This document shows positions 21,174 through 32,379 of a DNA stretch of 64,000 nt, one piece after another. The notes under the pieces were generated by a model, which was not told the DNA's origin, searched no databases, and saw only the letters and a program-made list of their open reading frames with translations. Origin of the DNA: Fictibacillus norfolkensis (lineage in GTDB: Bacteria > Bacillota > Bacilli > Bacillales > Fictibacillaceae); assembly GCF_014836645.1 (NCBI RefSeq), contig NZ_JACSQM010000006.1:1-64000 (forward strand), read 5' to 3'. Within the stretch, counting starts at the first letter, position 1. Each line of letters starts with the position of its first letter. The translations under genes were made by a program, and so were the position numbers.

Positions 21174-21704
21174 ATGAAAAGTACATTAGTAATAGTCGCA
21201 CATCCTAATCTACAAAACTCTACAGTAAATAAAAGATGGGCTGAAGAAATAGAGAAACGGGATCATGTTACGGTTCGAAAACTTTACCAACTGTATCACG
21301 ACGGAAAAGTGAACGTTGAGGAAGAACAACGTATGCTGTTGCAGCACGATCGTATCGTTCTTCAATTTCCGTTCTATTGGTACAGCTCACCTTCCCTTTT
21401 AAAAGAATGGCAAGATAAAGTGCTAGCGTTCGGTTGGGCTTACGGGCCAGGTGGCGATGCACTTCATGGAAAAGAGTTAGTACTGGCAATTTCAACGGGC
21501 GGACCAGACTTCTCCTATCAAGCTGGCGGTTACAACAACTATACGATCAGCGAATTATTGCGTCCGTTCCAAGCGACCTCTAATTTAATCGGAACACGTT
21601 ATATCACGCCGTTCGTCTTCCATAGTGCAATTCGCGCGTCAGAGGAAGCGATTGAACAAAGCGCTAAGAACTATATCTCATATGTTTTGAATCCTGAAAT
21701 CTAA
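21174..21704 (+). CDS. NAD(P)H-dependent oxidoreductase (flavodoxin-like quinone reductase)
   Basis: A 176-residue protein of the flavodoxin_2 family (KefF/YwrO-like): the 'VIVAHPNLQNSTVNK' FMN loop, 'RIVLQFPFYWYSSPSLLKEW' and 'GKELVLAISTGGP' are characteristic. Such enzymes reduce quinones or other electrophiles with NAD(P)H and FMN in the cytoplasm. It is preceded by AAAGGAG and by a MarR-type operator, so it is probably induced by toxic quinones or similar compounds through the upstream regulator. Its stop overlaps the convergent acetyltransferase gene by four bases. Confidence 0.88.
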   Translation: MKSTLVIVAHPNLQNSTVNKRWAEEIEKRDHVTVRKLYQLYHDGKVNVEEEQRMLLQHDRIVLQFPFYWYSSPSLLKEWQDKVLAFGWAYGPGGDALHGKELVLAISTGGPDFSYQAGGYNNYTISELLRPFQATSNLIGTRYITPFVFHSAIRASEEAIEQSAKNYISYVLNPEI

Positions 21705-22240
21705 TGAAACTCATTCTTCATCAAGCTCATCTGGACTTGGTCGCGGCAGTTTCCGCGTATCCATTCTGCCTGCCTGACAACGCCTTCTGCTTGGAAGCCT
21801 AGTCGGCGGGCGAGCTTGATGCTTTTTTCATTTTGAACCGCAGCACGAAGCTCCACGCGATTCAGCATCAGCGTGTAATAGGCATACGTAAGCATTCCTT
21901 TTACCGCTCGCTGTGCAATACCATGACCTTCGAATCCTGATCCTACCCAATAACCAAGCATACCAGACTGGTTGTGCCACTTAATATCATATAAAGCAAC
22001 AGAGCCTGCTACTTGTCCGCGATACCATATAAAAAGAACAACATCTGTTTGTTCTTTCATTTTTTTGTTTACCGTTTTAATAAACTGACGCATCTCGCCG
22101 CTTGATTGGGTATAATCGACCCAGCTGATCCACGGTCCAAGATGATGACGTGATTTTTCTAACATTCCATAGATGATGTCGGATTCTTTAACGTCTGCTT
22201 GCTTTAGCATGATTTCGTCGTCGATATGCCACATAAGCAT
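21701..22240 (-). CDS. GNAT family N-acetyltransferase (RimL-like)
   Basis: A 179-residue acetyltransferase resembling ribosomal-protein-serine N-acetyltransferases (B. subtilis YdaF, RimL): 'LGYWVGSGFEGHGIAQRAVK' contains the acetyl-CoA loop, followed by 'LNRVELRAAVQNEKSIKLAR' and 'GFQAEGVVRQAEW'. The substrate is not known. ATG 22240 is chosen because GGGAGG is well placed upstream; a TTG at 22255 is possible. It is convergent with the oxidoreductase. Confidence 0.87.
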   Translation of the reverse strand: MLMWHIDDEIMLKQADVKESDIIYGMLEKSRHHLGPWISWVDYTQSSGEMRQFIKTVNKKMKEQTDVVLFIWYRGQVAGSVALYDIKWHNQSGMLGYWVGSGFEGHGIAQRAVKGMLTYAYYTLMLNRVELRAAVQNEKSIKLARRLGFQAEGVVRQAEWIRGNCRDQVQMSLMKNEFH

Positions 22241-22394
22241 AGCTATTCCTCCCAAAAAGCAGTATGAACTTCACAATCTTTCCACATGATGAATCATAGA
22301 GTGAGAACCTTATTTTTGTTATAATGCAGAAGTACAGAACTGGCTTGTTAAAATAGCAAGCACGGGTGTTTCTAAACATGAAAGGAAGAACACA

Positions 22395-23087
22395 ATGTTT
22401 GATTATCGAAAATGGAAGCATGTGTTTAAGCTAGACCCAGATAAAGAGATCAGTGACAGTGACCTTGAGCTGATCTGTGAGAGTGGAACGGATGCTGTTA
22501 TCGTTGGGGGATCTAGTGGCGTTACGTTGGATAATACGTTAGACCTTATGTCACGAATCCGCAGATATGCGGTTCCTTGTGTGCTCGAAGTATCTAATAT
22601 CGAATCACTTACACCAGGATTCGATTTTTACTATATTCCTACCGTATTAAATGCAAAGGATGCTAACTTCATTACGAGGCTCCATACAGAAGCATTGAAA
22701 GAATTTGGCGATATCATGAATTGGGACGAGATTCTGACTGAAGGGTATTGCATCTTAAATCCAGATTGTGAGGCGGCAAAACGGTCGAGTGCCGACACAG
22801 AACTCTCGGCGGATGATGTTGTAGCATATGCCCGCTTGGCCGAAAAAATGTTTAAGCTTCCGGTTTTTTATTTAGAATACAGCGGCACATATGGTGATGT
22901 TGATATCGTTCGCCAAGTAAAAAACGTACTTGAAAACACGACTCTCTATTATGGAGGCGGCATTTATTCGGCTGAACAAGCAAGAGCGATGGCAGAGTTT
23001 GCGGATACAGTAGTGGTTGGAAACGTTATTTATGACAATTTAAATGCTGCGATTGAAACAGTTGAAGCGGTTAAGGGTAAAAGTTGA
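22395..23087 (+). CDS. pcrB: Heptaprenylglyceryl phosphate synthase PcrB
   Basis: PcrB makes an archaeal-type ether lipid precursor by joining heptaprenyl diphosphate to sn-glycerol-1-phosphate. The 230-residue TIM-barrel protein shows '[15 protein letters not shown]', '[11 protein letters not shown]', '[10 protein letters not shown]' and the phosphate-binding '[14 protein letters not shown]'. GAAAGGAAG precedes ATG 22395. As in B. subtilis it heads pcrB-pcrA-ligA. Confidence 0.93.
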   Translation: MFDYRKWKHVFKLDPDKEISDSDLELICESGTDAVIVGGSSGVTLDNTLDLMSRIRRYAVPCVLEVSNIESLTPGFDFYYIPTVLNAKDANFITRLHTEALKEFGDIMNWDEILTEGYCILNPDCEAAKRSSADTELSADDVVAYARLAEKMFKLPVFYLEYSGTYGDVDIVRQVKNVLENTTLYYGGGIYSAEQARAMAEFADTVVVGNVIYDNLNAAIETVEAVKGKS

Positions 23088-23148
23088 TAAAATCTCGAAA
23101 ATGAGTGAGAATAAAAATAAGAATATATGTTCGGGCGGTGAATGAAGA

Positions 23149-25395
23149 ATGAGTATGCATCAAATGATTGAAAAGCTTTTATCAGGATTGAATCCTGAGC
23201 AGAGAGCTGCAGTAAAACATACAGACGGGCCGTTGTTATTGATGGCTGGAGCGGGAAGCGGTAAGACAAGAGTGTTAACACATCGTATCGCTTATTTAAT
23301 GATGGAAAAAGAAGTGGCGCCATGGAACATTCTTGCGATCACGTTTACAAATAAAGCAGCACGAGAGATGAAGGAAAGGGTTGCAAAGATTACAGGACCT
23401 GTAGCAGAAGAAATCTGGATTTCTACGTTCCACTCGATGTGCGTAAGAATTTTACGCCGTGATATTGATCGAATCGGAATTAACCGTAACTTTACGATTT
23501 TAGATGCGACAGATCAATTGTCTGTTGTAAAAGCGGTATTGAAAGATCTGAACTATGATCCCAAAAAATACGAACCTCGCGGAATATTAAGCGCGATTTC
23601 TTCTTTAAAGAACGAACTAAAAACTGCAGCGGATTTTGCAAAAGTGGCGAACGGGCACTTTGAAGGTGTTGTCCAAGAAGTTTATGAAGGCTATGAAAAG
23701 CGACTGCGCAAGAATCAGGCGTTAGATTTTGACGATCTGATCATGACGACGATCCAGCTTTTCGCAAAAGTACCTGAAGTACTCGAGTTTTATCAACGCA
23801 AGTTTCAATATATTCATGTTGATGAGTATCAAGATACGAACAGGGCGCAGTATATGCTCGTGAAGATGCTAGCTGATCGATTCCGCAACCTTTGTGTTGT
23901 AGGGGACTCGGATCAGTCGATCTATGGCTGGCGTGGCGCGGATATCGCGAACATTCTATCGTTTGAAAAAGACTATAACGATACTGAAGTTATTCTATTA
24001 GAACAAAACTATCGTTCTACGAAAAAAATTCTTCAAGCAGCTAATAAAGTAATTGAAAACAACATGAACCGTAAGCCAAAGAATCTTTGGACAGATAATA
24101 CGGATGGAGCTAGTATCACTTACTACCAAGGTGATGATGAGCAGGGTGAGAGCTATTACGTAACAGGTAAGATCCGTGAAGCTGTATCATCAGGCAAACG
24201 TTCGTATAATGACATCGCGATTCTGTACCGAACGAATGCTCAATCTCGTGTGATTGAGGAAGTTTTGATCAAATCCAACATTCCGTACAATATCGTCGGC
24301 GGGACAAAGTTCTATGACAGAAAAGAGATCAAAGACATCTTGGCGTACCTTCGATTGATTTCGAATCCAGACGATGATATTTCTCTGCAGCGCATCGTAA
24401 ATGTACCGAAGCGCGGAATCGGTGCGTCTTCTATGGATAAAGTGGCACAGTATGCAGCAAACAATGATCTCTCCATGTATCAAGCGCTTCAAGAAGTGGA
24501 GCAGATCGGTCTAAGTGCGCGTGCAACAAACTCTTTAAGAGAATTCTCTGAGTTTGTTACGAACTGGACGCGTCAGCAGGAATTTCTTTCTGTGACCGAA
24601 CTAACAGAAGAAGTGCTTAGCAAGACGGGCTATCGTGATGCGCTAAAAGCAGAGAAAACGATCGAAGCACAAAGCCGGTTAGAAAATATCGATGAGTTTA
24701 TTTCTGTTACGCAAGACTTTGAAAAGAAACAAGATGATAAATCATTGATCGCCTTCTTAACTGATCTGGCACTTGTTGCAGATATTGATAAGCTCGATGA
24801 AGATGCAGCAGATGACAAGCCGAAAGAATCAGTCGTACTGATGACCCTTCACTCTGCTAAAGGTCTGGAGTTTCCGATGGTCTTCTTGATGGGACTTGAA
24901 GAAGGGGTATTCCCGCATAGTCGTGCACTTTTTGAAGAGAATGAAATGGAAGAAGAACGTCGTCTTGCATACGTTGGAATCACGCGTGCGGAAGAAGAAT
25001 TATTCTTAACAAATGCTAGAATGCGTACCCTTTATGGACGTACGACGACAAATCCAGAATCTCGTTTTATCGCTGAGGTCCCTGAAGATCTTATCGAGAC
25101 AGAAGTAAAAGAAAAACCATCTGTTCCGTGGGGAGCAAGTGCTCGTTCAGGTGGAGGCTCAACGCCATCGTTCATGTCACCGAAAAAGAAAATGGTTACA
25201 CCTGTCTATCAATCTTCTGGTGGGGAAAAACTGGAATGGAGAGTAGGCGACAAAGTCAAACACCGCAAATGGGAAACAGGAACGGTTGTAAGTATGCGCG
25301 GTTCAGGAGATTCAATGGAACTCGACATCGCATTTCCGCAGCCTGTAGGTGTGAAAAGACTGCTTGCTAAATTTGCCCCGATTGAAAAAGCGTAA
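23149..25395 (+). CDS. pcrA: ATP-dependent DNA helicase PcrA
   Basis: PcrA is the essential superfamily 1A 3'-5' helicase used in repair, plasmid replication and removal of obstacles from DNA. The 748-residue protein has Walker A 'AGAGSGKT' (about 33-40), motif II 'VDEYQDT' (about 223-229), '[14 protein letters not shown]', 'QNYRS' and motif V/VI '[13 protein letters not shown]' and '[11 protein letters not shown]'. The C-terminal Tudor-like region ('[18 protein letters not shown]') is the part that binds RNA polymerase in homologues. ligA follows after 21 bases. Confidence 0.97.
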   Translation: MSMHQMIEKLLSGLNPEQRAAVKHTDGPLLLMAGAGSGKTRVLTHRIAYLMMEKEVAPWNILAITFTNKAAREMKERVAKITGPVAEEIWISTFHSMCVRILRRDIDRIGINRNFTILDATDQLSVVKAVLKDLNYDPKKYEPRGILSAISSLKNELKTAADFAKVANGHFEGVVQEVYEGYEKRLRKNQALDFDDLIMTTIQLFAKVPEVLEFYQRKFQYIHVDEYQDTNRAQYMLVKMLADRFRNLCVVGDSDQSIYGWRGADIANILSFEKDYNDTEVILLEQNYRSTKKILQAANKVIENNMNRKPKNLWTDNTDGASITYYQGDDEQGESYYVTGKIREAVSSGKRSYNDIAILYRTNAQSRVIEEVLIKSNIPYNIVGGTKFYDRKEIKDILAYLRLISNPDDDISLQRIVNVPKRGIGASSMDKVAQYAANNDLSMYQALQEVEQIGLSARATNSLREFSEFVTNWTRQQEFLSVTELTEEVLSKTGYRDALKAEKTIEAQSRLENIDEFISVTQDFEKKQDDKSLIAFLTDLALVADIDKLDEDAADDKPKESVVLMTLHSAKGLEFPMVFLMGLEEGVFPHSRALFEENEMEEERRLAYVGITRAEEELFLTNARMRTLYGRTTTNPESRFIAEVPEDLIETEVKEKPSVPWGASARSGGGSTPSFMSPKKKMVTPVYQSSGGEKLEWRVGDKVKHRKWETGTVVSMRGSGDSMELDIAFPQPVGVKRLLAKFAPIEKA

Positions 25396-27423
<2,028 letters not shown>

Positions 27424-27465
27424 GATTGGCGAGAGCTAACCAACAATACTAGAGGAGTGTCCGTG

Positions 27466-28677
27466 ATGATGAAACGGGTTGGGCTCCTTTTCTTAAGTAC
27501 TTTACTTCTTTTGACAGGCTGCTTAGGTGGCGACGAGCTGGAAAAAGAAGAAAAGATCGTGCAAGAAAAGGGCAAAAAAGATGAGAAAGCGATTATAACA
27601 GGGGAGATTAACACTGGTGAAAAGTACTATCGAAGTATTTTTCCGTTCGAACCAGGTGGTGCCCGCGGTGTAATCCGTTATGGCGTTGATAATCGGCTTG
27701 ATATCAACGAGTTCGAGATGGGCTTAATGCGCATCGCTCAAGATACATTCAGTACAGACAAGTACTTTTTCCAAGAAGGACAGATCTTAAATGAGCCCAC
27801 GGTTACGAACTGGCTGAAAAGAGCAGATGAAGAACCTGGAAAAAGCAAGAGCAAGCTTGATCAAACAGGATTGAACCCTAAGCTGGGTGTTAAAGTAGAC
27901 GAAGGTGATCCAGGGTTTAAAGATAAGATGCTAGAAGCAAACAAGAACAACCCTAAGTATCTTTCATATGTTCTTGAACATAACTATCTTGTTCAAAGTG
28001 GTGATGGAAAAGTAAAGCTTGGTGGTGTGGTAGTCGGTTTATCCTTTAACTCCACGTACTACTATGACGTTAATCAACAAGGCTTGATCTATCCTGGTGA
28101 AGTGAAGCTCCAGCGTGAAAAAGTGAAACAAGAAGCACAAAAGATTGCTGGACAAGTCGCAAGCCGTTTGCGCACAGATCCAAAACTTAAGGATGTGCCG
28201 ATCGTCTTTGCTCTTTATCAAGAAGAAGAGCGCGATTCTGTAACGCCAGGAAACTTCTTTGCTTCAGGCGTAGTGAAAAAAGGAAGCAATTCAGTAAGTT
28301 CATGGGAAGATGTAGATGAAGATTATGTGCTGTTCCCATCTGATGCAGCTTCAAAAAAGAAACGAAGTGACTACGAAAAATTCACTACCTTTAAATCTAA
28401 GGTTCAGGAGTATTTCCCTAACTATATCGGAGTAATTGGGAAAGGCTATTATAAAGACGGTAACCTTGAGCGATTGACGATTGAGATTCCTGTTCAGTTC
28501 CGCGGTAAAGCAGAGATCATCTCCTTTACCCAGTTCGTAGCAACATCCGCACTAGGAGAGTTGCCGAACGTGCCGGTAGAAGTATACATCGGCTCAGCAG
28601 TTGATCAGCCAGAGGCGCTTATCGTGAAGGACGAAACAACACAAGAAGAACCTTTTGTGCATATTTATCGTAAATAA
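27466..28677 (+). CDS. camS: CamS family sex pheromone lipoprotein
   Basis: A 403-residue lipoprotein (B. subtilis YerH). The signal sequence ends in the lipobox 'LTGC' near residue 20. The body shows the CamS pattern ('YYRSIFPFEPGGARGVIRYG', 'LSYVLEHNYLVQ'). In enterococci and staphylococci, short peptides cut from the CamS signal sequence act as pheromone-like signals; here the cellular role is unknown. ATG 27466 lies eight bases after AGAGGAG and is preferred over the upstream GTG at 27457. It closes the pcrB-pcrA-ligA-camS group. Confidence 0.9.
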   Translation: MMKRVGLLFLSTLLLLTGCLGGDELEKEEKIVQEKGKKDEKAIITGEINTGEKYYRSIFPFEPGGARGVIRYGVDNRLDINEFEMGLMRIAQDTFSTDKYFFQEGQILNEPTVTNWLKRADEEPGKSKSKLDQTGLNPKLGVKVDEGDPGFKDKMLEANKNNPKYLSYVLEHNYLVQSGDGKVKLGGVVVGLSFNSTYYYDVNQQGLIYPGEVKLQREKVKQEAQKIAGQVASRLRTDPKLKDVPIVFALYQEEERDSVTPGNFFASGVVKKGSNSVSSWEDVDEDYVLFPSDAASKKKRSDYEKFTTFKSKVQEYFPNYIGVIGKGYYKDGNLERLTIEIPVQFRGKAEIISFTQFVATSALGELPNVPVEVYIGSAVDQPEALIVKDETTQEEPFVHIYRK

Positions 28678-28687
28678 TGATGTTTGA

Positions 28688-28719
28688 AAGCCCACTACCG
28701 TTATGGTTAGTGGGTTTTT
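28688..28719 (+). terminator. Intrinsic terminator after camS
   Basis: CCCACTACC and GGTTAGTGGG pair (one bulge) over GTTAT, followed by TTTTTAA. The left side (GAAAG) gives little U-tract for the opposite strand. Confidence 0.88.
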
Positions 28720-28772
28720 AACTGACAAGGTGAGAGGTTCTTTGGTATGCAGCCCGTACTATAGTTTTGCGA

Positions 28773-28933
28773 TTTTACGGTACGTGTTTTTATATTTGTT
28801 ACGTGTTCACCGCTAAATGAGTTGTTTCCACCTGAAAATGCTTTATTTTCACCTGTAAAGTGGTTGTGAGCACTGCTACCACGCATGTGACCACCTGAGA
28901 TTGTATTGCTACCACCTGAAGACAGCTCTCCGC
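28773..28933 (-). repeat. Tandem array of six 21-bp units plus tail (minus strand)
   Basis: On the plus strand CACCTG-type cores lie at 28808, 28829, 28850, 28871, 28892 and 28913, exactly 21 bases apart. Read on the minus strand this gives six heptapeptide units of the form (S/T)G(G/E)xxx(I/F), then TNIKTRTVK. The conserved tail AACACGTACCGTAAAA occupies 28788-28773. A minus-strand frame stays open from 28970 to 28707 but starts at GTG without a ribosome binding site. It is a near copy of the array at 31.8 kb, in the opposite orientation. Confidence 0.85.
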
Positions 28934-29161
28934 AATACAAAACGGAACTAAATTGAACAAAGTGAACCACTTACAATGACATTTTTGTAGATCATGGAAA
29001 AATATACTTCAAAACGAACAAAGCTCATATTTATTCGTATAACACCTAAATCTTCTAAGCAAATCAAGGAAAAATTCACTAATCATTCACTACAAAGAAA
29101 AAAGATACAAAAATGTACGATATCCCTTGAAAATAAAGAATTCTGACTATTATCAGTTTGT
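28934..29161. other. AT-rich spacer before the P5C dehydrogenase promoter
   Basis: No gene or clear structure is visible between the repeat array and the promoter at 29162. It lacks ribosome binding sites followed by open frames. Confidence 0.5.
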
Positions 29162-29190
29162 TTGAACAAACCGCTATGTTCATGTAGAAT
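29162..29190 (+). promoter_or_regulatory. Sigma-A promoter of the P5C dehydrogenase gene
   Basis: TTGAAC (29162-29167) and TAGAAT (29185-29190) are 17 bases apart. The -10 lies inside the inverted repeat GTTCAT-GTAGA-ATGAAC (29179-29195), a possible regulator site. I see no -12/-24 sigma-L signature, in contrast to B. subtilis rocA. Confidence 0.6.
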
Positions 29191-29241
29191 GAACGTGGGA
29201 AACCGAATAATGAAAACGCTTTAATAGGAGGGGAATTTATT

Positions 29242-30789
29242 ATGACACGTGAATACCGTCATGAACCATTTATGGATTTTTCAGTTCCTGCGAACAAGGA
29301 AGCTTACGAAGCAGGGTTAAAGGTAATTAACTCAAAGCTTGGTACAGAGTTTCCGCTTGTTATCGGCAGTGAAAAGATCACGACAGACGAAAAGATTGTT
29401 TCTATAAATCCAGCTAACAAAGAAGAAGTGATTGGATCTGTTTCCAAAGCGACTCAAGATCACGCTGAGCAAGCGATGCAAGCTGCATTAACAGCTTTTG
29501 AATCTTGGAAAAAGTGGGATCCTGAACACCGCGCGAACATCTTGTTCCGTGCAGCAGCGATCATCCGCCGCCGTAAATATGAATTCTCCGCTATGCTTAC
29601 AAAAGAAGCAGGTAAGCCATGGAAAGAAGCTGACGCTGATACAGCGGAAGCGATCGACTTTTTAGAATACTATGCACGCCAAGCGATCAAGCTTAAAGCT
29701 GGACAACCAGTTGTAAGCCGTGACGGCGAAATTAATAAATTTAACTATATTCCACTTGGAGTAGGTATCGTAATCTCTCCATTCAACTTCCCGTTTGCGA
29801 TCATGGCAGGTACTGCAGCAGCGGCGTTTGTTACAGGTAACACAGTATTGTTAAAGCCTGCGAACTCAACGCCAATTATTGCAGCAATGTTCGTACAAGT
29901 GATGGAAGAAGCAGGACTTCCAGCAGGCGTACTTAACTTTGTTCCTGGCAGCGGTGCTGAGATCGGTGACTACTTAGTAGACCACCCGAAAACTCGCTTC
30001 GTATCGTTCACAGGTTCTCGTGAAGTTGGTTGCCGTATTTATGAGCGCGCAGCAAAAGTACACCCAGGCCAAATCTGGCTGAAGCGTGTAATCGCTGAAA
30101 TGGGCGGAAAAGACACAGTAGTTGTTGACCGTGATGCTGATCTTGAATTAGCAGCAAGCTCAATCGTTTATTCAGCGTTCGGATTCTCTGGACAAAAATG
30201 TTCTGCTGGATCTCGTGCAGTTATCCACCAAGACGTTTACGACGAAGTTTTAGAAAAAGCAGTAGCTCTTACGAAAACATTAACGATGGGTAGCCCTGAA
30301 GAAGTTGGCACATACATGGGACCAGTAATCGACCAAGCTTCTTTCAACAAAATCATGAAGTACATCGAGATCGGAAAAGAAGAAGGCCGTCTGATGACTG
30401 GTGGAGAAGGCGACGACTCTAAAGGTTACTTCATCCAGCCTACAATCTTTGCTGATGTAGATGAAAAAGCTCGCTTGATGCAAGAAGAGATCTTCGGACC
30501 AGTTGTAGCTGTATGTAAAGCACGTGACTTCGATCACATGATGGAAATCGCAAACAACACAGATTACGGTCTAACAGGTGCACTTCTTTCTAATACTCGT
30601 GAGCACATCGAGCGCGCGCGTGAAGAGTTCCATGTTGGTAACTTCTACATCAACCGCGGATGTACAGGCGCAATCGTTGGATACCAGCCGTTCGGCGGAT
30701 TCAACATGTCTGGTACTGACTCAAAAGCGGGTGGCCCAGACTACCTAACACTTCACATGCAAGCAAAAACAACTTCCGAAACACTTTAA
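29242..30789 (+). CDS. pruA: 1-pyrroline-5-carboxylate dehydrogenase
   Basis: This 515-residue aldehyde dehydrogenase oxidises glutamate-semialdehyde/P5C to glutamate with NAD, the last step of proline and arginine catabolism. The catalytic Cys320 is in '[14 protein letters not shown]', the general base Glu in 'AEMGGKD', and '[15 protein letters not shown]' binds NAD. The N-terminal '[10 protein letters not shown]' is typical of the RocA/PruA type of bacilli. AGGAGGGG precedes the ATG. No proline dehydrogenase gene is adjacent. It has its own promoter and terminator and is highly codon-biased, suggesting strong expression. Confidence 0.95.
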   Translation: MTREYRHEPFMDFSVPANKEAYEAGLKVINSKLGTEFPLVIGSEKITTDEKIVSINPANKEEVIGSVSKATQDHAEQAMQAALTAFESWKKWDPEHRANILFRAAAIIRRRKYEFSAMLTKEAGKPWKEADADTAEAIDFLEYYARQAIKLKAGQPVVSRDGEINKFNYIPLGVGIVISPFNFPFAIMAGTAAAAFVTGNTVLLKPANSTPIIAAMFVQVMEEAGLPAGVLNFVPGSGAEIGDYLVDHPKTRFVSFTGSREVGCRIYERAAKVHPGQIWLKRVIAEMGGKDTVVVDRDADLELAASSIVYSAFGFSGQKCSAGSRAVIHQDVYDEVLEKAVALTKTLTMGSPEEVGTYMGPVIDQASFNKIMKYIEIGKEEGRLMTGGEGDDSKGYFIQPTIFADVDEKARLMQEEIFGPVVAVCKARDFDHMMEIANNTDYGLTGALLSNTREHIERAREEFHVGNFYINRGCTGAIVGYQPFGGFNMSGTDSKAGGPDYLTLHMQAKTTSETL

Positions 30790-30803
30790 TCTTTAAAATT
30801 GTG

Positions 30804-30832
30804 CCCTTTCTCGCCTGAGAAAGGGTTTTTTT
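30804..30832 (+). terminator. Intrinsic terminator after P5C dehydrogenase
   Basis: CCCTTTCTC and GAGAAAGGG form a perfect 9-bp stem over GCCT, followed by seven T. Confidence 0.95.
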
Positions 30833-30846
30833 CTGTGAGAATTTCC

Positions 30847-30906
30847 ATTTATAAGTCTTCTTCAGAATTTATAAGTCCTCAAAAAAATTTATAAGTCTTC
30901 ACACAA
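30847..30906 (+). repeat. Tandem array, core ATTTATAAGTC, period 20 bp
   Basis: ATTTATAAGTC(T/C)TC occurs at 30847, 30867 and 30887, exactly 20 bases apart. On the other strand the core reads GACTTATAAAT, reminiscent of the GACTTAAT core at 484-553. It sits between the terminator and the DUF3905 gene. Confidence 0.75.
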
Positions 30907-30984
30907 TCTGCAAACAAAAAAATGGATTGTACACGCCGCTTCAGGAGAAGTTAATCGTATAACGATATGGAAGCAGGTGTGAAG

Positions 30985-31341
30985 ATGTCAAAAGATAAAG
31001 AGCAAAAGAAGAGTGTTCCTGATGTCAATTTGGATGAAACGCTGCCTCATCAGATCAGTTCTCCTGATTTTAAAGGTACAGGGATGAAGATGGAAGCGCC
31101 GTTTGTAAACGAGCATGGTGTCGTGATCGGAGACAGTTTTTACGATTCAGAGAATTCTCCTCTCAACAATTGGAGTACGGACACGGATCCTGAAATTATG
31201 GCAGGAGATGAGTGGGTGCATCCGACCAATGATATCGGTTGGAACACGAACATGAACCGCGACCTCATCGAAAAGAAAGCACCGCCCAAAGAAGGTATGC
31301 TTCGCCATCCAACGAAAGACTCGAGCTACGGAAAAGATTAA
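30985..31341 (+). CDS. DUF3905 family protein
   Basis: A 118-residue acidic, soluble protein of unknown function with the DUF3905 features 'DETLPHQISSPDF', 'GVVIGDSFYDSENSPLNNWS' and 'DPEIMAGDEWVHPTNDIGWN'. It has no membrane segment or known catalytic motif. ATG 30985 is chosen after AGGTGTGAAG; an ATG at 30967 is upstream without a good site. It is monocistronic, with a terminator following. Confidence 0.82.
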   Translation: MSKDKEQKKSVPDVNLDETLPHQISSPDFKGTGMKMEAPFVNEHGVVIGDSFYDSENSPLNNWSTDTDPEIMAGDEWVHPTNDIGWNTNMNRDLIEKKAPPKEGMLRHPTKDSSYGKD

Positions 31342-31342
31342 G

Positions 31343-31372
31343 ACATCTGGTCCTCATCAGATGTTTTTCTTT
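31343..31372 (+). terminator. Terminator after DUF3905 gene
   Basis: ACATCTG and CAGATGT pair over GTCCTCAT, followed by TTTTCTTTT. The stem is short, so strength is uncertain. Confidence 0.65.
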
Positions 31373-31427
31373 TGTGCTAAGAGCGGACTATAGTAAGATG
31401 AGAATAATAATGAGGGAGGTAACACAC

Positions 31428-31682
31428 ATGGCATATTTCGCAGCAATTTTACATATGGAAAAACCAGAGCTCAATCAAGAGTTTCGTCAGGCTCACTTAG
31501 ATTACCTAGCGGAGCTTGTGGCACAAGATAAAGTTCATCTAAAAGGACCATTCTTAGACGGAGCAGGCGGCATGGTCGTTTATACAGCGGAGTCATTAGA
31601 TGAAGCGAAACAATTAGCAGAAGAAGACCCTTACGTAAAAGAAGGTGTGCGCCGCTTAGAGCTTCATGAGTGGGGAATTTAA
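31428..31682 (+). CDS. YciI family protein
   Basis: An 84-residue protein of the YciI family (ferredoxin-like alpha-beta fold): 'RQAHLDYLAELVAQDKVHLK' with the conserved His-x-x-Tyr-Leu, 'GPFLDGAGGMVVY' and 'DPYVKEGVRRLELHEW'. Some members act as dehydrochlorinases or monooxygenase-like enzymes; the role of this one is unknown. The ATG at 31428 follows GAGGGAGG. Its own terminator follows. Confidence 0.88.
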   Translation: MAYFAAILHMEKPELNQEFRQAHLDYLAELVAQDKVHLKGPFLDGAGGMVVYTAESLDEAKQLAEEDPYVKEGVRRLELHEWGI

Positions 31683-31704
31683 AGATTTCACTACCAATAT
31701 GGAA

Positions 31705-31732
31705 GAATCTACATAAAAGTAGATTCTTTTTT
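31705..31732 (+). terminator. Intrinsic terminator after the YciI gene
   Basis: GAATCTAC and GTAGATTC form an 8-bp stem over ATAAAA, followed by TTTTTT. Confidence 0.88.
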
Positions 31733-31770
31733 CTATTTTGAGGGCTGTTCGGACTGCACGAACGCCGTCC

Positions 31771-31917
31771 TCAGGTGGTGGCAGAGCAATCTCAGGTGGT
31801 CACGCTCGTCTTAGCGGTGCTCACAACCCTTTTACCGGCGAAAACAAAGCGATTACAGGTGGAAAGAACCAAATTACCGGCGAACGCGTAAAAAATATAA
31901 AAACACGTACCGTAAAA
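31771..31917 (+). repeat. Tandem array of six 21-bp units plus tail (plus strand)
   Basis: Units start at 31771, 31792, 31813, 31834, 31855 and 31876, exactly 21 bases apart. Translated on the plus strand they give SGGGRAI, SGGHARL, SGAHNPF, TGENKAI, TGGKNQI and TGERVKN, then IKTRTVK. The last 16 bases (31902-31917) are AACACGTACCGTAAAA. The open frame (31738-31965) starts with TTG and has no ribosome binding site. The last 24 bases up to 31917 are identical to the minus-strand copy at 28.8 kb, while the repeat units differ at many amino-acid positions. Confidence 0.87.
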
Positions 31918-32073
31918 CAAGCTAAAATCCCGCAAACAAATCTGCAGACCACACAAACCCCATAAAAATAACTCAATTCCGTGAATCTTCCCTCCTCAAG
32001 TTGCTTACAGGGCAAGCTTTTTGTTATCATCAGAATAATACTTTTCGTATAGAAAGTCTTGGAGGTGGCATGC
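31918..32073. other. Spacer before gatC
   Basis: A weak hairpin (AAGTTGC/GCAAGCTT followed by TTTTTG, about 31998-32023) could act as a terminator for transcripts entering from the left. No gene is seen. Confidence 0.4.
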
Positions 32074-32364
32074 TTGTCTCGAATTTCGAAAGATCAAGTG
32101 AAGCACGTGGCGCATTTAGCCAGGTTAGCGGTTACGGAGGAAGAAGCCGAATTGCTGACTGAACAATTAGATAAGATCATCGGGTTTGCTGAAGAACTGA
32201 ACGAACTCGATACAGATAACGTGGAGCCGACTACACACGTTCTGGAACTGAAGAATATCCTTCGCAAAGACGAAGTGAGAAATTCTGTATCAGTGGATGA
32301 GGCGATGAAAAATGCGCCTTCAGAAAGAGATGGCCAGTTTAAAGTTCCGAACATTTTGGAGTAG
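32074..32364 (+). CDS. gatC: Asp-tRNA(Asn)/Glu-tRNA(Gln) amidotransferase subunit C
   Basis: GatC is the small subunit that tethers GatA and GatB. The 96-residue protein begins '[20 protein letters not shown]' exactly like other bacilli if the TTG at 32074 is used, which lies seven bases after GGAGGTGG. The ATG-like reading five codons upstream overlaps the ribosome binding site. It is the first gene of gatCAB. Confidence 0.95.
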   Translation: MSRISKDQVKHVAHLARLAVTEEEAELLTEQLDKIIGFAEELNELDTDNVEPTTHVLELKNILRKDEVRNSVSVDEAMKNAPSERDGQFKVPNILE

Positions 32365-32379
32365 GAGGAAAGACCACGT

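Noticed and set aside
28707..28970. Minus-strand frame across the 28.8-kb array as an ordinary protein gene
   Set aside because: It begins at GTG without a ribosome binding site and runs into the camS terminator. The repeat DNA itself is the better supported feature; translation remains open.
31738..31965. Plus-strand frame across the 31.8-kb array as an ordinary protein gene
   Set aside because: TTG start directly behind a terminator, no ribosome binding site, and perfect conservation of the tail at base level. Kept as a repeat.
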